The position numbers and the translations under genes were made by a program. The notes under the pieces are model-generated. The model worked only from the letters and a program-made list of their open reading frames with translations. It searched no databases and had not been told where the DNA came from. From the NCBI RefSeq assembly GCF_000024025.1, contig NC_013131.1:6696001-6760000 (forward strand): 64,000 bases of DNA, in the 5' to 3' direction. The DNA comes from Catenulispora acidiphila DSM 44928. GTDB lineage: Bacteria > Actinomycetota > Actinomycetes > Streptomycetales > Catenulisporaceae. Below are positions 25,845 through 34,591 of the stretch, one piece after another (position 1 is the stretch's first letter; the number at the start of each line of letters is the position of its first letter).

Positions 25845-26234
25845 TCACCTGCCGGCGGCAGCCGATTTCCGGAGGGCGGGGACCGATTCGCCGGCCATCT
25901 CGGCGTGGTGGTCCAGCATCTGCCGGACGATCGCGACGACGTGCGGGTCGTCGACGACGTACACCTGGCGGCGGCCCTCGCGCCGGGCGCTGACCAGACC
26001 GGCCAGCTTCAGCTTGGCCAGGTGCTGGCTCACCGCGGCGACGTTGCTGCCGGTCGCCTCAGCCAGTGCGGTCACGTCCTGCTCCGCGCGGGCCAGCAGC
26101 CACACGATGTGCAGCCGCGTGGTCGCCGCCAGCATGCCGAAGGTGGCAGCCGCGTCCTGGAGGAGGCGTGGGCTGGGAGCCCGTTCGCCGAGAACGGCGG
26201 CGTCCTCGGAAGCGGACTCTTGGGTGCGGCGCAT
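25845..26234 (-). CDS. ArsR-family winged-helix regulator
   Basis: 129 residues with a winged HTH: ATFGMLAATTRLHIVWLLARAEQDVTALAEATGSNVAAVSQHLAKLKLAGLVSARREGRRQVYVVDDPHV. No paired-Cys metal site is present, so a non-metal signal or a histidine-based site (LDHHAEMAG at the C-terminus) is possible. The start is ATG at 26234 because AGGAGGTGAC lies directly upstream, one of the strongest Shine-Dalgarno sites in the window. No partner transporter is adjacent. Confidence 0.87.
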   Translation of the reverse strand: MRRTQESASEDAAVLGERAPSPRLLQDAAATFGMLAATTRLHIVWLLARAEQDVTALAEATGSNVAAVSQHLAKLKLAGLVSARREGRRQVYVVDDPHVVAIVRQMLDHHAEMAGESVPALRKSAAAGR

Positions 26235-26469
26235 GTCACCTCCTCGCATCTCGTCCGGGCCGCGGTCCGGGGTACCGGGCCGTGCGGATTCCTCGATCCA
26301 TTGTGCCCGACCCACGGAATTCACTCAACCGCTTGCGCAATCGCTTGACTGGCTCGTGGCCCGCTGGTGACCGGCTCGTGAGAACGCGGCACATCGCTGC
26401 CGCGTAAGGCGCGTATTCGCAGCCAGAGCGGCTATGGGCATATCAGGACACCGACGAAGAGGACCCTTG

Positions 26470-26613
26470 ATGCTCGCCGCTCTGCCCCGCACGACCGACG
26501 CGCATCCGGGCCTCGGCGCCGTCATCTATCTCGCGATCGTCATGACCGTGGTCGGCGGCACGGTGATCGCCGCGCGCCGCAACCGCGGGCGGCGCCGTCC
26601 GCCGCGCCGGTGA
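26470..26613 (+). CDS. Small single-span membrane protein (47 aa)
   Basis: ATG at 26470 with GAAGAGGA 7 bases upstream. The product has a short N-terminal part, one membrane helix (LGAVIYLAIVMTVVGGTVIAA) and an Arg-rich C-terminus (ARRNRGRRRPPRR), predicting an Nout-Cin orientation by the positive-inside rule. The family is not recognised. It is 52 bases upstream of the RraA gene and could share its transcript. Confidence 0.6.
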   Translation: MLAALPRTTDAHPGLGAVIYLAIVMTVVGGTVIAARRNRGRRRPPRR

Positions 26614-26665
26614 GGCACGCCGGTGCGCCGCGCTGTCCGGCCGCGTCGCCTACCATCACGGGATC

Positions 26666-27283
26666 ATGGACACCTTTGCCGACGTACCCACCACCGCCCT
26701 GGCCGACGTGCTCACCCGCGAGAACGTCATGGACACCGATATCCGGCCGCTGACCGGGGCGCCGGGGCGCCTGGCCGGCCCGGCGTTCACCGTGCGCTGC
26801 CCGCCCGGGGACAACCTCATGGTCCACGCCGCGATCTACCGCGCCGAGCCCGGTTCGGTCATCGTCGTGGACACCGGCGGCGACGTGGACTACGCGGTGG
26901 CCGGCGGGAACGTGATGGCGGTCGCGCAGCGCCGGGGCATCGCCGGATTCGTCGTGGACGGCGTGATCCGCGACCTGGCCGAGGCGCGGGAAGCCGGCTT
27001 CCCGGTGTTCGCCCGCGGCGTCATCCCGATCCCCGGCGCCAAGGCGGTCGTCAAGCGGCACAACATCACGGTGCGGTGCGGAGGCGTGATGGTGCACCCC
27101 GGCGACATCGTGGTCGCCGACGAGGAGGGCATCGTCGTCGTTCCCGTGGCTCGCAAAGAAGAGGTGTTCGCGGCGGCGCGCGCCAAGCTGGCCAAGGACG
27201 AGGCCGAGAGCCTGGAGGACTGGGAGCGCGCGCACCGGGTGCGGATCGACAAGCTGCTCGCCGAGGGTGGGTTCGAGGGCTGA
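26666..27283 (+). CDS. RraA-like aldolase/decarboxylase family protein
   Basis: 205 residues forming one RraA/HMG-CHA aldolase domain: TTALADVLTREN, LAGPAFTVRCPPGDNL, GSVIVVDTGGDVDYAVAGGNVMAVAQRRGIAGFVVDGVIRDLAEARE and the C-terminal VHPGDIVVADEEGIVVVP. The DGVIRD motif supplies the Arg and Asp that bind substrate and divalent metal in 4-hydroxy-4-methyl-2-oxoglutarate aldolases. Some relatives bind RNase E instead, so the exact role is open. The start ATG at 26666 lacks a strong Shine-Dalgarno. Confidence 0.86.
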   Translation: MDTFADVPTTALADVLTRENVMDTDIRPLTGAPGRLAGPAFTVRCPPGDNLMVHAAIYRAEPGSVIVVDTGGDVDYAVAGGNVMAVAQRRGIAGFVVDGVIRDLAEAREAGFPVFARGVIPIPGAKAVVKRHNITVRCGGVMVHPGDIVVADEEGIVVVPVARKEEVFAAARAKLAKDEAESLEDWERAHRVRIDKLLAEGGFEG

Positions 27284-27313
27284 TTTATTCGAGGACTGAT
27301 TCAGTAGAGCTTG

Positions 27314-27790
27314 TCAGCGTCGCCGCCCGGTCCCCGGCGCCTCGCTGAAATCCCTCACCGTCGCGAAGGAATCCACCACCAGCCGCAGCACCGCCAAGAC
27401 CGCTGCGGCATCGCCGCGCTCCGCCGGCGGCTCGAGCGCCTCCAGCGGAATCGCGCTGCCGGCGTGCACGACCAGCGCCTCGGCGGCTTCGGGCCAGAAG
27501 CCGAAGCCGGTCGCCGTCGTCTCCTCGGTCCTGGAGTCGCGGTGCGAGTAGGCGCCGGATATGCGGCCCGGCTCCGGCTTGCGGATCGCGCCCGCCGCGT
27601 CCGCGAGCTCGACCATCGCGGTTCCGCCGTAGGACCAGCGCTCCCCGGCCGCGTGCGACTCAGCCCATTGCTCCGCCTCCGGGGCGAGCGCGAAGTGCCA
27701 GCCGTGCGTCCGCTGCTCGAACTCGCGGGTCGCGGTCTGCCGGCGGCGGGCGCTCTCGGCGTAGAAGTTCTGGAGCTGCTCGTTGTCCAT
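27314..27790 (-). CDS. Uncharacterised cytoplasmic protein (158 aa)
   Basis: Not recognised. The product begins MDNEQLQNFYAESARRR, is soluble and mixed alpha/beta (HGWHFALAPEAEQWAESH, MVELADAAGAIRKPEPGRISGAYSH), with no signal peptide or membrane helix. Coding potential is supported by strong third-position G/C and a clean ATG at 27790. It is divergent from the ligase gene that starts 92 bases away. Confidence 0.65.
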   Translation of the reverse strand: MDNEQLQNFYAESARRRQTATREFEQRTHGWHFALAPEAEQWAESHAAGERWSYGGTAMVELADAAGAIRKPEPGRISGAYSHRDSRTEETTATGFGFWPEAAEALVVHAGSAIPLEALEPPAERGDAAAVLAVLRLVVDSFATVRDFSEAPGTGRRR

Positions 27791-27881
27791 CGCCCGATGG
27801 TAAGCCGCGCCGCCGACGGCGGCGCCGCCCGTTCGCACCCGCCGGAGTGCCGATGCCGGATCGGCGTCTTACGGTCGAGAA

Positions 27882-28973
27882 GTGGATCTACCGGTCATGC
27901 CGCCGGTCCGGCCGATGCTGGCGACCGCCGTGCGAGACGTCCCCCGCTCCCCCGGGCTGGCCTACGAGCCGAAGTGGGACGGGTTCCGCTGCGTGGTGTT
28001 CCGCGACGGCGCCGAGGTCGAGCTGGGCTCGCGCAACGACCGGCCGCTGACCAGGTACTTCCCGGAGCTGGTCGAGCTGCTGCTGGCCGCGTTGCCGCAG
28101 CGGTGCGTCGTGGACGGGGAGATCGTCGTCGTCACCGACGACGGTCTGGACTTCGACACGCTCCAGAACCGCCTGCATCCGGCTGCCTCCCGGGTCCGGA
28201 AGCTCGCGGTCGAGACGCCGGCCAGCTTCGTCGCCTTCGATCTGCTGGCGCTCGGCGACCGCGACCTGAGCGGCGAGCCCTTCGGCGAGCGCCGCCGCGT
28301 GCTCGCCGAGGCGCTGGAGGGCAGCAGCGGCGACACCGGGAACAGCAGGGTGATCCTGACTCCCTTCACCGAGGACCCCGACACGGCGCAGGACTGGTTC
28401 ACCCGCTTCGAGGGCGCGGGTTTCGACGGCGTCATGGCCAAGCCGCTGGCTCTTCCGTATGAGCAGAACAAGCGGGTCATGTTCAAGGTGAAGCACGAGC
28501 GGACCGCAGACTGCGTCGTGGCGGGGTTCCGTTGGCACAAGGACGGCGAGGGCGTCGGCTCGCTGCTGCTGGGTCTGTTCGATGATGAAGGCGTCTTGCA
28601 CCACGTCGGCGTGGCCAGCAGTTTCACCGCCGCTCGGCGTCGTGAGCTGGTCGGTGAGCTGGCTCCGCTGCGCGAGAACACCCTGGACGACCATCCCTGG
28701 CGCGGCTGGGCTGAAGCGCAGGAGCAGGCCGGCGGCCGCATGCCTGGCGCCCGCAGCCGGTGGTCCGCCGACAAGGACTTGGCGTGGGAGCCTTTGCGGC
28801 CCGAGCTTGTCGCCGAGGTCCGGTACGAGCATCTGTTGTCCGGCCGGTTCCGGCACGGCGGGCGGCTGGTGCGCTTCCGCCCGGACCGCACGCCGGAGTC
28901 GTGCACGTATGCCCAGCTGGAGCAGGTAGCGCCGGCTGAGCTGGCCGAGGTGTTCGGGACGGCCGGGTCATGA
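27882..28973 (+). CDS. ATP-dependent DNA ligase (LigC/LigD ligase-domain type)
   Basis: 363 residues: a nucleotidyltransferase domain with YEPKWDGFRC (AMP-accepting K31), VVDGEIVV, FVAFDLLAL and FDGVMAKP, KVKHERTADCVV, then an OB domain. Seals DNA nicks, probably in non-homologous end joining or base-excision repair. It has no polymerase or phosphoesterase domain of its own; the polymerase domain is the next gene, overlapping as ATGA, so the pair equals a split LigD. GTG start at 27882. No Ku gene is within the window. Confidence 0.92.
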   Translation: MDLPVMPPVRPMLATAVRDVPRSPGLAYEPKWDGFRCVVFRDGAEVELGSRNDRPLTRYFPELVELLLAALPQRCVVDGEIVVVTDDGLDFDTLQNRLHPAASRVRKLAVETPASFVAFDLLALGDRDLSGEPFGERRRVLAEALEGSSGDTGNSRVILTPFTEDPDTAQDWFTRFEGAGFDGVMAKPLALPYEQNKRVMFKVKHERTADCVVAGFRWHKDGEGVGSLLLGLFDDEGVLHHVGVASSFTAARRRELVGELAPLRENTLDDHPWRGWAEAQEQAGGRMPGARSRWSADKDLAWEPLRPELVAEVRYEHLLSGRFRHGGRLVRFRPDRTPESCTYAQLEQVAPAELAEVFGTAGS

Positions 28974-30028
28974 GCGGGGAGACCATCCTGGCCGTCGACG
29001 GCACCGAGGTCGCGGTGTCGCATCCGGAGAAGGTGTATTTCAGCAAGCGCGGCGAGACCAAGATGGATCTGGTCGAGTACTACCTCGCGGTCTCCGGGCC
29101 GATCATGAACACGCTGAAGGACCGGCCGCTGCTGATGGAGCGGTATCCGAACGGCGCGGGCGGCAAGTCGTGGTTTCAGAAGCGCGTGCCGAAGACGACG
29201 CCGCCGTGGCTGAAGACCATGGAGGTGTCCACGCCGAACGGGACGACCAGCGACGCGTTGGTCGCGGCGGACATGGCGCACATCGTGTGGGGCGTGAACC
29301 TGGGCTGCTTGGGTTTTCACGTCTGGCCGATCCGCGCTTCCGATCCGGATATCACCGACGAGCTGCGTATCGATCTGGATCCCTCGCCGGGCGTCGGGTA
29401 TCCGGAGGTGCGGCAGGCCGCCGTGCTGACGCGGGAGTTGTTGGCCGAGCTGGGCATCGAGGCGTTCGTGAAGACCTCGGGCTCGCGCGGGCTGCACATC
29501 TACGTCAGCCTTCAGCATCGCTGGGACGGCTACGAGGTGCGCGCGGCGGCGGTCGCGCTGGCGCGGGAGATGGAGCGGCGGTATCCGGAGCAGATCACGG
29601 CACAGTGGTGGAAGGAGGAGCGGGGTGCGCGGGTGTTCGTGGACTTCAACCAGAACGCGCCACACAAGACGGTGTTCGGTGCGTGGTGCGTGCGGCCGCG
29701 CGTCGGTGCGCAGGTGTCGACGCCGATCTTCTGGGACGAACTGATGACGATCGTGCCCGACGAGCTGACCATCGCCACGGTCCCGGCCCGGGTCGCCGAG
29801 CGCGGCGATCCGTGGGCGGAGTACAACGCGCGGCCGCAGTCGCTGGAGCTGCTGCTGGCGATGTCGGAGCGGGACATGGCGAACGGCTTGATGGACGCGC
29901 CCTGGCCGCCGGTGTATCCCAAGCAGCCGAACGAGCCGCCGCGGGTGGCGCCTAGTCGGGCTCGGCATGATGCTGATGCTGATGCCGCCGACTCTGCTGG
30001 CTCGGCTGACTCAGCCGAGGCTTCATAA
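28970..30028 (+). CDS. LigD-type primase-polymerase (PolDom)
   Basis: 352 residues of the archaeo-eukaryotic primase superfamily as found in LigD: VSHPEKVYFSKRGETKMDLVEYY, MERYPNGAGGKSWFQKRVP, ELRIDLDPSPGVGYPEV with the two catalytic aspartates, FVKTSGSRGLHIYV and VFVDFNQNAPHKTVFGAWCVRP. Adds ribo- or deoxyribonucleotides at broken ends during NHEJ. It starts 4 bases inside the ligase gene and is translationally coupled. The last ~40 residues are a low-complexity Ala/Asp/Ser tail. The stop overlaps the convergent dinB gene by 6 bases. Confidence 0.93.
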   Translation: MSGETILAVDGTEVAVSHPEKVYFSKRGETKMDLVEYYLAVSGPIMNTLKDRPLLMERYPNGAGGKSWFQKRVPKTTPPWLKTMEVSTPNGTTSDALVAADMAHIVWGVNLGCLGFHVWPIRASDPDITDELRIDLDPSPGVGYPEVRQAAVLTRELLAELGIEAFVKTSGSRGLHIYVSLQHRWDGYEVRAAAVALAREMERRYPEQITAQWWKEERGARVFVDFNQNAPHKTVFGAWCVRPRVGAQVSTPIFWDELMTIVPDELTIATVPARVAERGDPWAEYNARPQSLELLLAMSERDMANGLMDAPWPPVYPKQPNEPPRVAPSRARHDADADAADSAGSADSAEAS

Positions 30029-31084
30029 CACTGTATCGGCCACGGTTCCCGCGTCTGTCTCGACGAACTCCACCCGCACCCCCAGCAACCGCACCGGCCG
30101 GTCCAGCTCCAGCAGCTCGAACACCTCCAACGCCGCACGCTCGATCTCCTCGGCGTCGGAGGACGGAGCCGGCAGCGTGATGCTCCGGGTCTTGGTGACG
30201 AAGGGCGCGTACCTGATCTTCAGCCCGACGCGCGCCGCCGGCCGTGCTTCGTCCGCGACGTCTTGGGCCACCTGGCGTGCCAGCTGACGCACGTGCTCCG
30301 CCAGTTCGGCGGGCTCGGCGATGTCCTGCTGAAAGGTGGTCTCGCGGCTGCGGCCCTTGGCGACGTGCGGCGTGCCGGTCACCTCGGCGTCTCCCGCGCC
30401 CTGCGCCAGGAGCCAGAAGTACGGTCCCATCTTCGGCCCGAACTGGTCGGCGAGCACCGCGCGATCAGCGCGCGCCAGCTCGGCAACGGTGTGCAGACCA
30501 AGCGCGGCGAGCTTCTTACTGGTCCGCGACCCGATGCCCCACAACGCGTCGGTGGGACGATCGCCCATCACCGCCGCCCAGCTCTCCCGCGTCAGCCGAT
30601 GCACGCCGGCCGGCTTGGCGAACCCGGTGGCAGTCTTGGCCCGCAGCTTGTTGTCGCCGATCCCCACGGAGCAAGACAACCCGGTCTCGCCGAGCACAGC
30701 TTCGCGAATGTCGGCAGCCAACGCCTCGGGGTCGTCGGTCCGCGCCCCGACGAACGCCTCATCCCACCCCATCACCTCGACCACGACCGGAAACTCCCGC
30801 AACGTGGCCATGACCCGCTCCGAGACCGCCTCATACGCGGCCCGATCAGCCGGCAGAAAGACGCACTCGGGACACTTCTTCGCAGCAGTCCGCATCGGCA
30901 TCCCGGAATGAACGCCGAACTCCCGCGCCTCGTACGACGCCGTCGCCACCACACCCCGCCGCGTCGGATCCCCCGCACCGCCGACCACCACCGGCCGACC
31001 CCGCAGCTCCGGCCGCCGCGCGACCTCGACAGCGGCGATGAACTGGTCGAGGTCGACGTGCAACACCCAGTCGGTGGCGGACAC
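30023..31084 (-). CDS. dinB: Y-family DNA polymerase IV
   Basis: 353 residues. HVDLDQFIAAVE supplies the first catalytic Asp, and GWDEAFVGA the Asp/Glu pair (usually SxDExY/F, so Gly-Trp precede it here). CSVGIGDNKLRAKTATGFAKPAGV is the conserved thumb region, followed by DALWGIGSRTSKKLAALG (HhH) and a little-finger domain. Translesion synthesis is the expected role. A typical C-terminal clamp-binding motif is not obvious. The start is GTG at 31084 without a Shine-Dalgarno. It is convergent with the LigD polymerase, placing three DNA-repair genes together. Confidence 0.93.
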   Translation of the reverse strand: MSATDWVLHVDLDQFIAAVEVARRPELRGRPVVVGGAGDPTRRGVVATASYEAREFGVHSGMPMRTAAKKCPECVFLPADRAAYEAVSERVMATLREFPVVVEVMGWDEAFVGARTDDPEALAADIREAVLGETGLSCSVGIGDNKLRAKTATGFAKPAGVHRLTRESWAAVMGDRPTDALWGIGSRTSKKLAALGLHTVAELARADRAVLADQFGPKMGPYFWLLAQGAGDAEVTGTPHVAKGRSRETTFQQDIAEPAELAEHVRQLARQVAQDVADEARPAARVGLKIRYAPFVTKTRSITLPAPSSDAEEIERAALEVFELLELDRPVRLLGVRVEFVETDAGTVADTVL

Positions 31085-31287
31085 AGGTCCAGTATGGAGG
31101 GGTATCGGCGGGAACGCCCGGTCGACGCAGGGCCGGGGATGGCTCGAACTCAGCTGTGCAGCAGGTGCGGCGCAAGCTCGGGCTCACCATCGGTCGGCGC
31201 GGCTCAGGCGCAGCATCGGCGCGGCACAGTTCAGCGCACCCACGGCATCAGCTCAGCCCCGCCCCCGCCCCCGCCCCGATGATCCGC

Positions 31288-31755
31288 CTACAGTTCCCCG
31301 GGATGGTCCAGATCGAACCGCAGGCGTGCGACCGCGACCGCCTCTTTGTGCCAGCGTGACCAGTCGGCGAGGTCCGCTACCGCCCGGGCGAAGCTCTCGC
31401 CCATGGGGGTGAGGCGGTAGTCGGTTTGGGGCGGGATGGTGGGGTAGACCGTGCGCTCGACCATGCCGTCGCGGATGAGGCGCTTGGTGGTGACCGTGAG
31501 CATGCGCTGGGAGATGCCGGGGATGGCCGCCTTCAGTGCGCCGAAGCGTCGGGTGCCTTTGGCCAGTTCCACGATGACCAGGACTGACCAGCGGTCGCCG
31601 AGGCGGTCCTGGACGTCGCGGATGCCGCAGTCGTCGTCGCCGCAGGGGCCGTGTTCGTCGGTCTGCGTTGTGGGCAGGGCCCAGCTGTTCACGTCCGTCA
31701 CGGTTTTCAGGACGCGGGGGCGCGCGGGGCTATTCCGGGGTGAGAGGTGGGTCAC
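31288..31755 (-). CDS. HxlR-family winged-helix regulator
   Basis: Up to 155 residues. The HxlR core is CGIRDVQDRLGDRWSVLVIVELAKGTRRFGALKAAIPGISQRMLTVTTKRLIRDGMVERTVYPTIPPQTDYRLTPMGESF, split here from its flanks: an N-terminal CGDDDCG supplies extra cysteines that may sense redox or electrophiles. GTG at 31755 or 31701 could be the start. It is divergent from the NmrA-like reductase at 31905, a common pairing in which the regulator controls the reductase. Confidence 0.88.
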   Translation of the reverse strand: MTHLSPRNSPARPRVLKTVTDVNSWALPTTQTDEHGPCGDDDCGIRDVQDRLGDRWSVLVIVELAKGTRRFGALKAAIPGISQRMLTVTTKRLIRDGMVERTVYPTIPPQTDYRLTPMGESFARAVADLADWSRWHKEAVAVARLRFDLDHPGEL

Positions 31756-31904
31756 ATGCGTTGCCGTGCGCGGTGGCGCTGCCCGGAGGGTTACCGCGGT
31801 GTGCCCGGGTGATTCGAAAGTGCCTTCTTATGGGATCGAGCCGCCGGGCGGAGGCTGATCTGTGTCCGCTTCGGACCTCATCAGTTCTCTTATGGAGGTT
31901 TGTG

Positions 31905-32816
31905 ATGATTCTCGTGACCGGTGCGTCCGGCAGCCTCGGCGGCCTGATCGTGAAGGGCCTGTCAGAGTTCAGTGACATTCGCACGGTCGCCGGGACCCGC
32001 ACCGGCGACGGTGTCACCGCCCGACGCGTCGACTTCGACGACCCCGAGTCCCTGCCCGCCGCGTTCGAAGGCGCGGACGTCCTGCTCGTGGTCTCAGCCG
32101 GGTACGCCGAGGACGACGTCGTCTACGCCCGCCACGCCGCCGTGGCCGACGCGGCGGCCACCGCCGGTGTCAGGCATCTGATCTACACGAGCCTCGCGGC
32201 GTCGGGCGAGTCGATGACCATCGCCCTGCCGCACCGCTGGAGCGAGGACCGCTTCGCCGCCGGACCCTTCACCACGACCGTGCTGCGCAACGGCCTCTAC
32301 GGCGAGGTCCCCATCGGCCTCGCGACGGCCAGTGTGGCGGAGGCGGCAGCGACGGGGATCTTTGCGGCATCCTTCGGCGAGCATCGACTGTCCGTCGTGG
32401 CCAAGCAGGATCTCGCCGACGCCGCAGTCCGCGTAGCCGCCGAGTCGGACCGCGACCTGGTAAAAGGCCAGCCGCGGAGCCGCCACGCCGACCGCATATA
32501 CGAACTCGAAGGCGACACCGCGATCGGCGGACCAGAGATCGCGCAGATCCTCGGCGAAGTCCTCGGACGCCCGATCGCCTACCGCCCCGCATCACTCACC
32601 GAGACCCGCGCTGCCCTGGACGCCAGCAGCCTCGAGCCGTACCAGATCGCACACACGCTCTCGCTGTTCTCGAACGTGATCGCGGGACGCGCCGAAGCCA
32701 CGCGTTCAGATCTGCCGCACCTGCTGGAGACAGCACCGCGACCGGTACTCACAGGCATCGCAGAGGCGGTCGCAGAAGCGGTAGCGAAGACCATCCCAGC
32801 CGAACGCCCAGCTTGA
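31905..32816 (+). CDS. NmrA-like NAD(P)-binding reductase (atypical SDR)
   Basis: 303 residues. Rossmann fold with ILVTGASGSLGGLIVKGL at the N-terminus, ADVLLVVSAG and GVRHLIYTSLAASG, as in NAD(P)H:quinone oxidoreductase QOR2 and other NmrA-like proteins. ATG at 31905 is chosen because TGGAGGTT lies 7 bases upstream; an open extension upstream is non-coding. Upstream sequence between it and HxlR contains promoter-like TTCGAAAG and CTTATGG. Likely a quinone or azo-type reductase switched on by electrophile stress through HxlR (inference). Confidence 0.87.
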   Translation: MILVTGASGSLGGLIVKGLSEFSDIRTVAGTRTGDGVTARRVDFDDPESLPAAFEGADVLLVVSAGYAEDDVVYARHAAVADAAATAGVRHLIYTSLAASGESMTIALPHRWSEDRFAAGPFTTTVLRNGLYGEVPIGLATASVAEAAATGIFAASFGEHRLSVVAKQDLADAAVRVAAESDRDLVKGQPRSRHADRIYELEGDTAIGGPEIAQILGEVLGRPIAYRPASLTETRAALDASSLEPYQIAHTLSLFSNVIAGRAEATRSDLPHLLETAPRPVLTGIAEAVAEAVAKTIPAERPA

Positions 32817-33125
32817 GCAAGCTCAACGCGCCGCCGCCCGACGGCCGCCGCGCCCCCGCCGACCAATCCCGCCGCCCTGATCGCCGGGTCCGCGCGGGAT
32901 CGACACCGAATATGCACAACTGTCGTTCCCGCCCTTGACCCCACCGACGGCAGCCGACGCGCATCCACCCCCTGACACCCCCGCCGGCCAGCACTTTCGC
33001 CGACTGCAGCGCTCTCGGGGAGACACAGGTCACCCCTCGGCAGCTGAACCCCCCACTTTCAGTGCCGACTTGTAACCCATGAGATATTCAAGACCTTATC
33101 CGGAATAGCGGAAGCGAGGTCCACG
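32817..33125. other. Non-coding gap before the radical SAM gene
   Basis: The first 220 bases are C-rich and hold no supported gene. The last 80 bases are less GC-rich (TTGTAACCCATGAGATATTC region, 33068-33087) and probably carry the promoter; GCGAGG 6 bases before the ATG at 33126 is the ribosome-binding site. Confidence 0.5.
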
Positions 33126-34427
33126 ATGGACGCTGTCACAGCGGACGGGGCGACGACACGCGAGCTGGAACGCATGATGGCGGAGTTCCCGGATCTGCCG
33201 CCCGAGGCCATCGTCAAGCAGGACATACTGCGGCAGGGCCTCGCGTTCAGCCCGGATGCGTTGCGCGTGGCCAGCGGCTACAAGCCCAAGGACTACTTCA
33301 TCTTCACCTTCGACCTGGTGCCGGTGGCCGAGATGGCCAAGCACGCGCAGTTCCGGGCGCCGGAGGAGATCCGGATGACCGGCGGCCCGTACGACCTGCG
33401 GCGGACCGTGGTGTCGACGCGGGTGGCGCCGGACAGCCCTTATGTGGTCGAGCTGCGGGAGGGCAAGCTCGCACTGAACTGCGAGGGGGTGTTCCTGGCC
33501 GAGTTGGAGTTCCCGCCGATCCCCGGCTACTACGAGCACACGCTGTCCTCGGGCAAGAAGATCAGCGAGATCGCCCCGGCCATCGAGTGGGGCTACCTGG
33601 TCTACCTCACGGTGTACCGGCTGTGCCAGTACTGGGGGCGGGACGAGGAGTGCCGTTTCTGCGACCTCAATGAGAACTTCCGCCAGCAGCGCGCCAACGG
33701 CCGGGAGTACACGGCGGTGAAGGAGCTCGACGACATCGTCGAGGCGATGTCGCTGATCAACAAGTACGACGACGTGACCCGGGCCTACACCGTCACCGGC
33801 GGCTCGATCACCAAGAAGCTGGACGGCATGCGCGAGGGCGAGTTCTACGCGCGCTTCGCCGAGGCCATCGAGTCCCGCTTCGCCGGCCGCTGGATCCCCA
33901 AGGCGGTGGTGCAGGCGCTGCCGCTGGACGAGGTCAAGATGCTCTTCGAGGCCGGCTACCGCATCTACCACCCGAACTACGAGGTGTGGGACGCCGACCT
34001 GTTCAGCTGGATCTGCCCCGGCAAGGACCGCTACGTCGGCCGGGACGAGTGGGTCAAGCGCATCCTGGACTCCGCGGACATCTTCGGCCCGAGCAACGTC
34101 ATCCCGAACTTCGTCGGCGGCGTGGAGATGGCCGAGCCGCACGGCTTCACCGACATCGACAAGGCGATCGCCTCCACGGCCGAGGGCCTGGACTTCTTCA
34201 TGAGCCACGGTGTGATGCCCCGCTTCACCACCTGGTGCCCGGAGCCGACCAGCAACCTGGGCCGGCAGACGGGCCCGTCGCTGGAGTACTTCGTGAAGCT
34301 GCTGTACGCCTGGCGCGAGACCTTCGAGAAGTACTCGCTGCCGGTGCCTCCCGGCTACGGCAGCCCCGGTCCCGGGAACGCCGAATTCTCGGTGAGCGCG
34401 TTCATGGACGTCATCCGCACCAGTTGA
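33126..34427 (+). CDS. Radical SAM protein with C-x8-C-x2-C cluster motif
   Basis: 433 residues. Three cysteines, C167, C176 and C179 in LCQYWGRDEECRFC, replace the usual CxxxCxxC spacing; all can ligate a 4Fe-4S cluster if the longer first loop is allowed. AYTVTGGSI and YHPNYEVWD resemble the later strands of a radical SAM barrel. The first 150 residues (KPKDYFIFTFDLVPV, LNCEGVFLAELEFPPIPGYY) form an unrecognised extra domain. No SPASM C-terminal cysteines are present. It is followed by the PBP gene after 164 bases, on the same strand. The substrate is unknown; a role in the peptide cluster further down is possible but not shown. Confidence 0.78.
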   Translation: MDAVTADGATTRELERMMAEFPDLPPEAIVKQDILRQGLAFSPDALRVASGYKPKDYFIFTFDLVPVAEMAKHAQFRAPEEIRMTGGPYDLRRTVVSTRVAPDSPYVVELREGKLALNCEGVFLAELEFPPIPGYYEHTLSSGKKISEIAPAIEWGYLVYLTVYRLCQYWGRDEECRFCDLNENFRQQRANGREYTAVKELDDIVEAMSLINKYDDVTRAYTVTGGSITKKLDGMREGEFYARFAEAIESRFAGRWIPKAVVQALPLDEVKMLFEAGYRIYHPNYEVWDADLFSWICPGKDRYVGRDEWVKRILDSADIFGPSNVIPNFVGGVEMAEPHGFTDIDKAIASTAEGLDFFMSHGVMPRFTTWCPEPTSNLGRQTGPSLEYFVKLLYAWRETFEKYSLPVPPGYGSPGPGNAEFSVSAFMDVIRTS

Positions 34428-34591
34428 GGTACCCCGTCCCGGCGGCGGCGGACCGAACCGCCGCCGGACCATTCTGACTTTGACAAGTCGAACAAAGGAA
34501 CGCCCTGAGGTCATCCGGAAATCCCCGACGGTGTAATTTGGCCGCTACCGCCTTTGTGCGGAACAGCTGACGCACTTGGGGAGTGGGATTT

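Noticed and set aside
25743-26370. Plus-strand ORFs opposite the ArsR gene
   Set aside because: Shadows of ArsR; the minus-strand gene has an excellent Shine-Dalgarno and a clear domain.
32749-33033. Minus-strand ORF in the gap before the radical SAM gene
   Set aside because: Overlaps the end of the reductase gene, no start signal, Arg/Gly-rich composition.
33126-34427. Radical SAM gene placed firmly in the peptide operon
   Set aside because: A strong terminator and the PBP gene intervene; only proximity supports the link.
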